A program made the position numbers and the translations under genes. From Allantophomopsis cytisporea (taxonomy: Eukaryota; Ascomycota; Leotiomycetes; Phacidiales; Phacidiaceae), in assembly GCA_024752435.1 (NCBI GenBank), contig CP103027.1, forward strand, positions 248,001 to 312,000: a stretch of DNA of 64,000 nucleotides, in the 5' to 3' direction. Below, piece by piece: positions 11,132 to 22,300 of this stretch (positions are counted from its first letter, which is position 1; every line of letters starts with the position of its first letter). Under the pieces are notes generated by a model. It was not told the DNA's origin and ran no database searches. It saw only the letters and a list, made by a program, of their open reading frames with translations.

Positions 11132-14100
11132 ATGGCTGTAAGTAATCGAGTAAAATTAGCTTTGAGATGACTAACGCTAGGTTAGAAATATGTTGTTCTT
11201 GAGGAGCATACGGGTTTGAAGACGCTGTACGATGCTTCGCAAGCCGATGATTTTGAGCCCGCTACAAGACTCGTCGAGTATATCCACCACAGCTGCTTAT
11301 GTTTCTGGCTCTAATCATAGTGTAGCATTGTTGCAGTTCATGGTCTCGGAGCCCATCCTGATAGCACTTGGGTTAAGTGGCCACCAAAAACCGATGACAA
11401 AGCGAAGGCATCAGATGATGGAGTGGAAACACAAGGTACAAATTGGCTGAGCGACCTGATACCAAAAATCACTCCAAATACTCGAGTAGGGAGTTTTGGA
11501 TACAAATCTCAGTGGTTTGGAGTTGGCGCGATTGATACAAACGTTTCGCTCATTGCAGAGAAGCTTCTCGATGAGCTTCAAGATTGGCGAAAGGTACCTA
11601 AATTACCACCATCTATTGTAGCTTTTGGCTGAGCTATTTAGGATAATCCTCATCGACCTTTGGTATTTATTGCACATTGTTTTGGTGGACTCGTTGTTCT
11701 GAAGGTATGGCCTGCATATATCGTCCATACATCCTAGATGACACTAATCAGTTCAAAGACTTTAACCAAAGCCAAAATTGGTGGTGATATTTTCAAGGGG
11801 ATACTAGAATCAACAACAGGCCTTATGTTCTTTGGTGTCCCATTTCGTGGTACAGACAAGTCGATAACTCAAGGACAATTACTAGCTCTTGCAAAGGAAA
11901 CGTGCGAAGGAGGTGGGACTGTTCAAGAGAAAGCGCTTCACATACTTGACAGTCAGAATGATTCGTTGGAAGAACTTGTCGACGACGGTTTGAAAGTAAT
12001 TAGGCAGACGCAACCTCCAAATGTCATCTGTTTTTATGAAGAGGAGGTCTCAGATGTTCTTGCAATTATAAATAGCGAAGAGAAAAAGATGGTAAGCTTA
12101 GTTCTCCCCAACATACTGTCATCACCCAATTGAACAAATGGTGTACTAGGTTTACATTGTCGATCGCAGGTCAGGTTGTCTCGATCTAAGCGCCACAACA
12201 GAGAAGAAACCTCTTCCTCGCAATCACTACAACATGAACAAATTCGGCAATATAGAAGAGCGAGGTTTCAAGCATGTCGGAAATGCTTTGAAAAGGATGA
12301 TAGACGATTCAGAGATCATCCTGGGAAATCGATGTATATAAATTTCCCTCAATTTAATAGTCCTACATTCATCAATTGTCATATCTCTAATCTTGAATGG
12401 ATTCTCTCTAACACTATTGTAGTTACCTCAACATCATATTGTACGGTTCCTTACTTCAAGAAGGTGAAGCCATTTATTGGGCGCGAATCAGTTCTCGCAG
12501 ATCTTGAACGCCGATGCATACCTCTTACTAAACCACACTCAAACCCAAAGATAGTGGTCCTACAAGCATTAGGTGGACAAGGAAAGTCACAAGTTGCATT
12601 AGAATTATCACGACGAATCGAAGACAAGTTTCGTGGTATCTTTTGGATCAACTCCACGACCCAAATTAGTACCGAAAAGGACTTCCAGATGATCGCAAAC
12701 AAGCTCAACCTGCACAGCAACCTCGATGGAAATAATTCGGAGGTCGACAGTGTAATACGGACTCTCAGAAGCTGGAAAGACTCCTGGATGCTCATCTTTG
12801 ATAATTATGACGATATCAATACGTCTACAAACTTCGATATTCAACGATATTTCCCCCCATGTAAGCCCCCGTAGGATTCACATTGGTTGATCTTTATCTA
12901 ATGAATTTTCAACGTAGCTGGAAACGGAATAATCCTTGTTACTAGTCGACATAAGGGTACGGAAAGGCTTGCAGGAGGAAACTTTGTTCAACTTTCGCCA
13001 ATGGATCACGTTGATGGGGTCAATCTCTTGTTGCGTATGTACAGCGACGAAGAAAAAAGCAGGAATAGCAGTCTTGCGAATGAGATTGTTAGTCGTCTTG
13101 GGGGACTTCCCCTCGCAATTGATCAGGCATCGGCCTATATCAACCATTATAAACTTGATCTACACTCTTTTATAAGTCAGTATGACGAAAAGAAGAAAGA
13201 TATCCTCAAGCATACCCCAAAGGAGCTTTGGCAATATCGACCAGGTGCGGAAGGCGAACAAGTAAGGGCCAACCTTAGTGCATCTACTACCTGGGAATTG
13301 TCCTTCCAGCAGATCTATCCAGATGATACTTCGAGAAGAGACCAAATCGCTCACTTCTTAATGACTTGCGGTTTCCTAAGTCCAGCTGCTATTAGTGAAT
13401 GTATCTTCGCCCATTACGGTTCCGACGATGACACTTCTGCAAATCATTTACCATCATGGTCAAACTTGTTTTTGGCCCATAGCAGCGATGACTCTTCAGA
13501 AGAAGAGCTTACAGACCAAGAGTCTTCAGATGGGTCTGGAGATCTGAGCCGAGATTCGGGCGACAATCACAATATCCGGTGGGACTCCAAGGCATACTGG
13601 GATGTTGTAAAGGAGCTTGAAGACTTGTCATTGATACACAATGCAACTCCGTCAAATCCTACGCGGAAGTCTATCATCTCTATTCACCCAGTAATCCATG
13701 ATTGGCTTCAGTTAAGAGTCAGCAGAAATAAGCGGCCGTCTTTTGTGGAAGAGGTAGCAAACTTACTCTCCAATTTCCTCGATCATCTTGAGCATCACCC
13801 AACAAAGGATCACCAATTAAGACATGAATTGTTGACACACATCGATGTTTGTGTGGCAAATGATGATAAGTTTTGCAAGAAATCATCCGTGATTGGGTAC
13901 CATATCATAGGAGGTACCAGCTGTAAATTTGCATCATTTTGTGATAGACAAGCACAGTGGAAACTTGCTGAAAAGCTTTGGAGACGTATTTTCAATGAAA
14001 GTAAATATTTGTTTGGACTACAGCACCCTAACACTCTTCTAAGTATGAATAACCTTGCTGGCCTACTTGATAGCCAAGGCAAGTACGACGAGGCCGAGCC

Positions 14101-15058
14101 TATATACCGCGAAACACTCGCTCTAAGGGAAAGAGTACTCGGAAAGGAGCACCCCAATACGCTTACAAGTATGAATAACCTTGCTGTCCTACTTGATAGG
14201 CAAGGCAAGTACAACGAGGCCGAGCCTATATACCGCGAGACACTCGCTCTTAGTAAAAGAGTACTCGGAAAGGAGCACCCCAATACGCTTAGAAGCATGA
14301 ATAACCTTGCTTTCCTACTTAAAGGCCAAGGCAAGTACGACGAGGCCGAGCCTATATACCGCGAGACACTCGCTCTTAGGGAAAGAGTACTCGGAAAAGA
14401 GCACCCCAATACGCTTACAAGCATAAATAACCTTACTGGCCTACTTGATAGCCAAGGCAAGTACGACGAGGCCGAGCCTATATACCGCGAGACACTCGCT
14501 CTTAGTGAAAGAGTACTCGGAAAAGAGCACCCCAATACGCTTACAAGCATGAATAACCTTGCTTTCCTACTTGATAGCCAAGGCAAGTACGACGAGGCCG
14601 AGCCTATATACCGCGAGACACTCGCTCTTAGTGAAAGAGTACTCGGAAAGGAGCACCCCAATACGCTTAGAAGCATGAATAACCTTGCTTTCCTACTTAA
14701 AGGCCAAGGCAAGTACAACGAGGCCGAGCCTATATACCGCGAGACACTCGCTCTTAGGGAAAGAGTACTCGGAAAAGAGCACCCCAATACGCTTACAAGC
14801 ATAAATAACCTTGCTGGCCTACTTGATAGCCAAGGCAAGTACGACGAGGCCGAGCCTATATACCGCGAGACACTCGCTCTTAAAGAAAGAGTACTCGGAA
14901 AGGAACACCCTAGCACTCTTTTAACGATGGAAAACCTAGCTGGTCTTCTCGAGAGTCAAGAGAATTACGACGAGGCCATGTCTCTGTACTGTGAGATAGA
15001 AAATAGAAATCCACTTAGCGGGGTTTTCTCTGACCCACAAGAGAATGCAAGCCCTTAA
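11132..15058 (+). CDS. NLR-type receptor: alpha/beta hydrolase - NB-ARC - TPR
   Basis: Eight exons (11132-11137, 11186-11277, 11326-11593, 11642-11704, 11759-12091, 12150-12333, 12423-12860, 12918-15058) give an uninterrupted 1174-residue protein. Residues about 30-300 are a SERAC1/DUF676-like alpha/beta hydrolase (DIVAVHGLGAHP, then FIAHCFGGLVV, where the usual nucleophile serine is cysteine). Residues about 330-650 are an NB-ARC domain: FIGRE at its start, P-loop LGGQGKSQ, Walker B-like WMLIFDNYD, RNBS-B-like IILVTSR, and GLPLAIDQA. An acidic linker rich in DDSSEEE follows. From about residue 830 there are seven near-identical 42-residue kinesin-light-chain type TPR units and one degenerate unit. 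In fungi this layout belongs to NLR-like STAND proteins, some of which control heterokaryon incompatibility or innate immunity; the ligand here is unknown. Exon 1 codes only two residues (MA), so the start is the least certain part. Confidence 0.88.
14030..14911 (+). repeat. Seven tandem 126-bp TPR-coding repeats
   Basis: Each unit codes 42 residues from NTL to GKEHP. Units are nearly identical in DNA. Variation is concentrated at a few positions: the residue after NNLA, the pair before QGKY, and the pair before RV. Units 3 and 4 closely match units 6 and 7, giving a higher-order period of 378 bp. An eighth, diverged unit starts at 14912. Confidence 0.95.
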
Positions 15059-15700
15059 CATGTTCAGGCATAAGTTGGCGTCAGCGTTCCCGAGCCCTCG
15101 AATTTTCAAAAGCTCTCTTATTCTATAGGAAGTCTCGCGATGATATCCTGACATCTAAAATGAGCAGAGAATGATCTCGCGTTGTGAGAGGCCAAGTGCA
15201 AAGCTGTTTCATGGCTGAGGGACTCGGTGGAAGGGCATTTGCATGGTATATATCTGGTGAAAAGTCTTTCAAGATTGGGAAGGTAAGTAACATACTGAGT
15301 ATCAGGAATACCACAAATGCTAATAGCTTCTTAAGGAGATTATATCTATTCAGGCTGTTGATATACACTCGCATCTATTGCACCATATTGCACACAACAA
15401 CAGACCGTCCCTTCACGCACCGGAGTATGCCAATAGTGCTCGCTCAATCAACGACTTGACGGTTCGGCACACTGCATCAACTGAATGCCCAAGCTTGTGA
15501 GGATCAAGACGAAGGCGGTGGACAGCGAGTGTCGGATATCATTTACTTCGGAAAGACCTAAGCCAGCTGTTCGGAGAGGCGAGAAAGCAATGCTTGACGT
15601 GGAATTTGATCCCATGGTTCAAGTAGTGCTGTTGTGGTTTTGCGACGTTCAACAGTCTTGGGGCAGCTCTAGCATGTATTGATCACCAAGTTTGGCAATC
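15059..15700 (+). other. Possible decayed gene downstream of the NLR
   Basis: A frame from about 15190 (GLGGRAFAWYISGEKSF) can be spliced through a GTAAGT donor at 15283 to an acceptor near 15352 and stays open to about 15495 (AVDIHSHLLHH). Another frame is open at 15485-15682. I recognise no family and the frames do not join, so this may be a gene remnant or chance. Confidence 0.22.
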
Positions 15701-18700
15701 AATGCTTGTCACAATCAATAGCGTTCTTCGAGAATTTGAGGTTGCTGCTCAGAATATGATGTTGACTTAGAAATGGGTTGTGTGTTCAGGCAGATTGAAG
15801 GGATATTGAATGGCGAGAAATTGGATCTCTATTGTTTTATAATGTTAGTTTTCCTCACATATTCAGAAGATCGATGGCGAATCCTTACTTAAAAGTTTAG
15901 TGTCCATTACTTTCAGCCGGTGAGACCACAGTAGCTATATTAGGGGAAAGTTATGTCGATTGGAATTCCATCTCTTGCAGACAAGTCAGATCAAGTGCGG
16001 GAACATCAAATAGCCGTTGTCCCCGATCCAATGCTGCCACGTCTAAAAAGAGCTCTGATCACTTCAACAAGCCAGTTAGTACCAAGATCTATTGTTTAGC
16101 AAAGTCCTGATCGACTTGCTGGTTATAAAACATGGTGCACACTTTTCCCCTGCCAGTTATCAAGTTTCACGCAACTTCACTTCATCAAACACATCATGGA
16201 ATGTCAAGTATTCTATGTATGTACTGACTAGCTAGAGACAGAAACAATACCAAGTTACCAATTTTGAAATGGCTGTTAATATTTGTGACACGCAAGCACT
16301 GGCTGAAGTTCAGCCTGGATTTCAAGTGTAAACCGAGTTAATTTCTATTATTGTACTTTTCATCTCACTACCTCAGTATAATGTGAAATGGTTGACAAGA
16401 ATTTGCAGAAGCCGGAAATCCAAGTGTAATTGCGTAATGCGAAGTTTGGAATCTCGAGAATAGCTTCAGATTATCGATGATTTTCTCCTAAGTCTCTACC
16501 ACTAATTCCAAGAATTTATCTCAATGTCTGCATGACTTCCTTCCCGATAAGTGGAAAATGCTATTTACAGCATGTCGCATCACGTGATTCATCAACACAA
16601 CCAAAACCATCGTTGTCACATGCGGTAATAAGATGCCTTGTCCCTGTCGACGTTGAAATGCCGAACCATCAAAACATCGCAATATTTAGTAATCGAACTC
16701 TTGTTCGAAACCACATCGAATTGCAACTGCTGCATACTCCCTCTTCTGAAATCCCATGAACTCCACACAACTTCTCTGCCGGTCGATGCCTCAGGTCGCA
16801 GGCTGTGATAACGGGCCCGAGAGCGAGAATCAGCGATTCCCAGCCCCCGATTTTGAGGGTGGATCTGCTTATCCCCAGTACGGTACGATACTACGTTGAG
16901 GCGCTCTGTCTTCCTGACGTATTATCTACCACGCACGGAGTATGGAGGATGTGAGATGGATTGTTTGTGAATACTTTGTCGTTCACGGTGTGGCACTCGT
17001 ATCTTGATCTTGGATTGTTTGTCGTTTCATGTTCCAGTGAGATTGTAGGTACTCTGTCAGGTACGAAGACTACTCTATTTGGTTCGTTGTGGGCGGGAGG
17101 GTACTACGGCACTGTGGGAGGTTAGGCACTTATACATATGTACGCCGCAGTAGATTGATTGGCATCTCTTCGATGGAGGCTGTGTAACGATATGTGCGCG
17201 GTGGTCGTGTATGTGGCTTGGAAGGAGTGTAGACGGTATTGATATTCAACACAGAACAGCAGGGCAAGTGGGAATACGCAGTACTTTGGATTCGTACAGC
17301 GAGGCTTTTCATTGCAGATTCATAGGATGATCCAGATGGGATGATCTGCGCGTGCAGCCTTTCGCTGCAGGGCGGTGTTGACTCGATCCATCGTGATGCT
17401 TTGAGTGGTTGTCATAGTGCCACGCATGAGGGAGGAAGTGAAGTGGGAAGTTGTGAGGAGTGATGGTTGGATGCGGGGAGGAGGAAAAGTGAAGGGAGGT
17501 GAGAGGGCAGTGAGAGAGGGCAGCGTATGAGGGAGGAGGGGAGAGGCACTGAGAGGTAGATGATGCGAAGCAGGTGGATTGCCACATGCAGGTGCTTTGA
17601 TAGATAGCTGTCTCGATTTATTCTTGGAGGGATGGATTATGAGGCGTGGGATTGGCTTGTGAAACGAATTGAATTCTTTCTGCTCGGTCTTGTAGATTTG
17701 GATACTTTTTGAGTGATTTGAAGAACAGTAGAACTGGTTGTTGAAGTCAGAAGTCGTAACTGACTTCATTTTTGGCGCTCGCGCTTTACGTAAAGTGAAA
17801 ATCGGTCAATATCTGAAGAATGGTAGAATGGTAGGTGCTATGGAGCATTTGGGTTGAGTAGTTTGGACTTTGACGGAGCTTGAAACGGGAGCTGCTGTTA
17901 AGCTGAAGGTCTAGCTGAAAGTCGTTGAGCTTTAAACCGTTTGGTTTGCTTAGTACGACGAAGCGGTAAAGACCATAAGTAAGTCGCACGTTGGATGTAT
18001 AAATTGAGGAGGAAATCTTCTTTTCAACTGATTCAAGTTAGTTGAGATAATTAGATAGGAATGGGGATCCATTGAACGTGAATGGTATGGAGAGAAGTCC
18101 GTTTGCGTTGTCCGGTTTGCTGTTTATGTTTAGTATGGTGTTGATTGAGTGAGTGTGAGTGAGAGTGTGAGTGAGAGTGCTCGATCCCATGGTTCACGCC
18201 ATGACAGTGGAGCTACTGACTTAGTGGGTGCGTGGTGGGCGATATGATGGCTGATGATGGGAGATAGTGCAAGATAGTGGGTGGGAATCAATTCTAGTGC
18301 CCGGAAACACTGAACTAGAGGTGAAGTAGCGCACGGAGACATCATCAACAACAACAACAACAATGTTGACAACGTCTATTCACTACCCACGACCTACTGA
18401 CTGACTGCCGAATTACGTAGGTGACGGAAGAAGAGATGTGGAGAGTGGAGAGTGGTAATGGCAATGGAATACATTAAACGATTATATATATTTAAATACA
18501 AATGTAAATGATTATATGAATACAAAAGAAAAGAAAAATAAAAGAAGTCAATAAAAGTGGGTCGGCTATAATTCTAAATATTCTGTACTGTGTAGTACTG
18601 CGTACATCGCCGTACTCAGAGGTGTGAAACTTTACCTAAATATACTTGCAAATTCCACCCATCAAACTTTCTCCTACCATTGGGGAATCTCAGATGATCT

Positions 18701-19346
18701 TATTGATCTTGTTGATCTTGTTGATCTTCTTGATCTTCTTCTTCTCCCTCCTCTCCCTCTTCTTCCTCTTCCTTTATCCTCTTCATTACGCCATAAGTCT
18801 CAATTCATCTTGCAGATCCACAATCCCAAAAGCAGGGCATCTCAGATTGGCGGTAGCTGGATGATCTGTGCCACCCATCACTCGCCCATCATTCCATCAC
18901 TTCGACAACGCCCAAAGCTGATCCGATCACTCTTCCCAGCCTTCTCAGATACACGCTCTCACTCACTCCACTCACTGCACCCGACCTCTTCATAATTCTA
19001 TCCATTAAGCAAAAAAGTCATGGCCCACGCCAACTAAATCCTTGGTTTATCCCAAAAGTCCATGACCAATAATTCCCATATTTGCATTTCAACTATAGCC
19101 AACCTGTACCTCTTCCAGAGAGCCTCATCTCTTCTTGTAACGACGTCGAACGTGAATCACCTCATCGTTGACTCGTTCCTCCGAGGCTACCAGGACAACA
19201 AGAGAAAAAGGCTCTTGCGCACAAAGCTTTTGGGATCATTATCCACCACCACCACCACGACCACCAACCTAGTTTCAACTGGCAGGATCCACAACTATAT
19301 CTTGATGCATTCCACAACCATCTCCACTTGAATCTCCGCAGACAAG
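15701..19346. other. Long intergenic region
   Basis: No gene supported. The last 700 bases are pyrimidine-rich and probably hold the promoter and 5' UTR of the large gene that follows. A CTT/GAT-rich stretch lies near 18690-18785 and an ACC-rich stretch near 19243-19265. Confidence 0.45.
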
Positions 19347-22300
19347 ATGGGTGTCGAGACGAAAAAATCATCAAAACCTCCACTGCCGGCGCCCACCGAC
19401 ACCGACGATGTCAATAGTCCAACCGGCACCGAGTTGGCAACAGACTTATCGCGCGCCACAGAGAAAACATCCTATTCAATTCCCGAAGATGGCAGTCCCG
19501 TTACCATTTCCACTCGCAAGACCAGACGCGATAGAGAAGATTCGACCCTGACAAAATCCAATCATCAATCGCAGACATCTCTACTCATCGAATACTTCGA
19601 GGGCAGTAAAGACGGCCGATCCGAATCTCGGCGGCCCAGTGTGCGTGTCAAGGTCACACCGTCGTCGCATAAGAAAGGTCGTCACTCAAATGATCACATT
19701 CAAATCACTGAGTCCAAGGGCACTCGTAAACCATCGTACACCAAGCGGATTTCATTATCACCCAATCCCAAGTCTGCAGGCCTACATGACGGTGATCTGG
19801 ATGATAGAAGTCTAAGCGAGTTGGCCTCCAACACCACCGGTTCGAATGTGACTTCGAGAGGTGGAGGCCCAATTGAGATTGAAGTCATGCCAAAACGCCA
19901 TGGCAGCCCATTAATTCCCACGGGCGAGAGTGCCACGCAGTATTCGAATGTCAACGCTTCGGATATTTCCTCCATGCCCGCCGATAGCTTCCTCGACAAT
20001 TCAAACATGTCACCACGCCGTGAGCGCAGCAGAAGCTTGAGCAGAGGTGAAGCTGTTGCTGCTGGTGCTGCGACTGCCCTTGCTGCTGCCGCTGTTGCAG
20101 ATACTTTACATACTCCGGCTCGTCGTCGTAGCAGGAGTTTGAGTCGTGAACGCATTGCGCACAAGGCAGCTGAGAAGGTCAGAAGTGGTGATAAGCATGA
20201 ACGACGACGCAAACACAGCAGTAGTAAGAGTCGAAGCGAGAGTATTAGTCACAGTGATCGCCATGAAGATGGTGTGAAGTCACCGCGGAGACGATCGAGT
20301 CGATCTCATCACGACGAGTCTCTGCTGTCTGCAGATTCGAAACCTGATTCTAGCTTGCTCTCTTCACAGGCTGCCAACAGCCATCTCAGTCAGCGATCTG
20401 GAGATGGATATTCTTTCCGCTCTGGGACTTCAAAATCCTCTGGAATCAATAACCCGAAGCTGCTGGAGACGGTTGAGGATGCTATTCGTCGTCTTATCCT
20501 GCCTGAGCTTACGGCTCTCAAGAGGGAGCAGAGCAAACATGCCAATCGATCTCGAAGAGGTTCCGTTACTTCTGGAAGTGGAGTTTCAAGAGAAGATGGC
20601 TCAAAAGTTTCTCATGGGACAAGTACCCCGGAAGCGTCTTCTGCTAGACCAAAGGTTATGTTGAATGACAACGAGGTTCTTTCCGAGAGCCGACCCAACA
20701 AGCTCAGAAAAGCACGTAAGAGTGGAGATAAGCTAGATGACGAATCCGAGCGTAGCTTCGAACGAGAAGCCTCCGAGGAGACCATCAAAGATGGCGAGAA
20801 TGTCCGCAAGAAGCGCAGTAGCGATCGACACCACACGGCCGGGGCAATAGCAGCGGGTGGGGCAATTGGGGCTCTGACAGCAGCAGCACTGCATAAGCAT
20901 GATTCTACAGATGATTTAGAGAAGAAGGAGCGTCGACGAAGGCGCGCAAAGAGTCGAAGCCGAAGTGATATCTCTGTCGAAGAGATAGAGCACAGCCGTG
21001 ACGAGAAGCCTCCGCCGATGCCAATGATGAGTGATGTCAATGCTTCAGAACTCACTCGTACCTCTATTCTTTCGGCGGAGACTGATAGACCTAATTCTGC
21101 TAGCGAAGAGGCTCGTATGACTCCCGTCAAGGAGGTTCCAAGAGGTATTGCGTCTCCTATATCGCAGGGAGCGAGCACGCCTACTCGTACACCTCTGTCT
21201 CGTCCACAACCCGCTCTTGGAATGCATCATAACAACTACTCCCAGAGTAACCTCAGCCTTCATAGCCCCCTGAGTCCAACTACTCCTCGGAGCTACCAAA
21301 CTGCAGAGTACGAGATCAATGAAAATGGGCGCAAAGTGCCTATGGACATGTCACCTGAGGAGGAATACGACGAAGATGATTACGATGAAGGCTACGGTCA
21401 TCCTTCATATGCGGCTGCAGCTGGTCTAGCCGGTGCAGCGGCTGGTGCAGCAGCTATGCATCATCATGACAATGACTACGATGACGATGAGAACGACCAG
21501 CCGGATTATTATCAAAATCAACAGTCTGTACCACCACCTCTTCGCTATGTACCATACAGCAGTCGCCGCGCACTGAGTCCGATTCCCCAAAGTGTAGTCA
21601 GCTACAGAGAGGATGAGGCGAGCGAAAACATGCCACAAACCTCCAAATCACCAAGGATGGCAAGAGACAGTCAGGCTTCATACTCCTCTCTGGCACGATC
21701 CTCTGGAAGCAACAACCAACTTTACGAGCAGAACAAACACGATTTCCCAGATGTGCGTCAAGGTGGACTTACAGACTCTGAGATCACACAGGACGGTGAT
21801 TACTGGGAGGAGCAACATCGAGAAAATGACCGCAACCGGGATATGGACGAGGAGAGCTACCACACATCCGATCCCCGTTACAATCACAAACATGGCTCTT
21901 ACACCGACAGCAATGCTTCCATGTCTGAACTTTCTGCTGGCCGGAATGTTCACGGTGTTGGAGGTGGTCAGCCAGATTACATTCACCAGCCTGGTGTAGA
22001 ATCTGCTGTCGCTTCTCTTGTGGATGCTTCTGTCTTGACTGGTAGCACCGGCAAAACTGGCTCTTCTGGACAGAACCGTCCTCAGTTCGATCGCAGAGGC
22101 TCTTACGCTTCTTATGAAGAGGGTTCTGAGGCGCATTTCACAAGTCGTGGGAACAGTCCTATCAAGCAACAGAGTGTAGCTTCCTACGATGAACAGCATG
22201 AGAACGATGATGGTAGAGAGACACCTACCAGGTATGAAGGAGAATATGACTTGGATGAGAATGGTCGCAAGGTCGCAATGCCAAACTACAGCCAAAGACC

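Noticed and set aside
14030..14911. Regular direct repeats that might suggest a CRISPR-like array
   Set aside because: The repeats are contiguous protein-coding TPR units without spacers, in a eukaryotic gene.
13810..14916. 368-codon frame on the minus strand with perfect internal repeats
   Set aside because: It is the antisense shadow of the TPR repeats; a 126-bp unit with no stop in one antisense frame stays open through all copies.
17309..17769. Overlapping 92- and 149-codon minus-strand frames
   Set aside because: Pro/Ser/His-rich translation of a GA-rich strand, no motif and no splice support.
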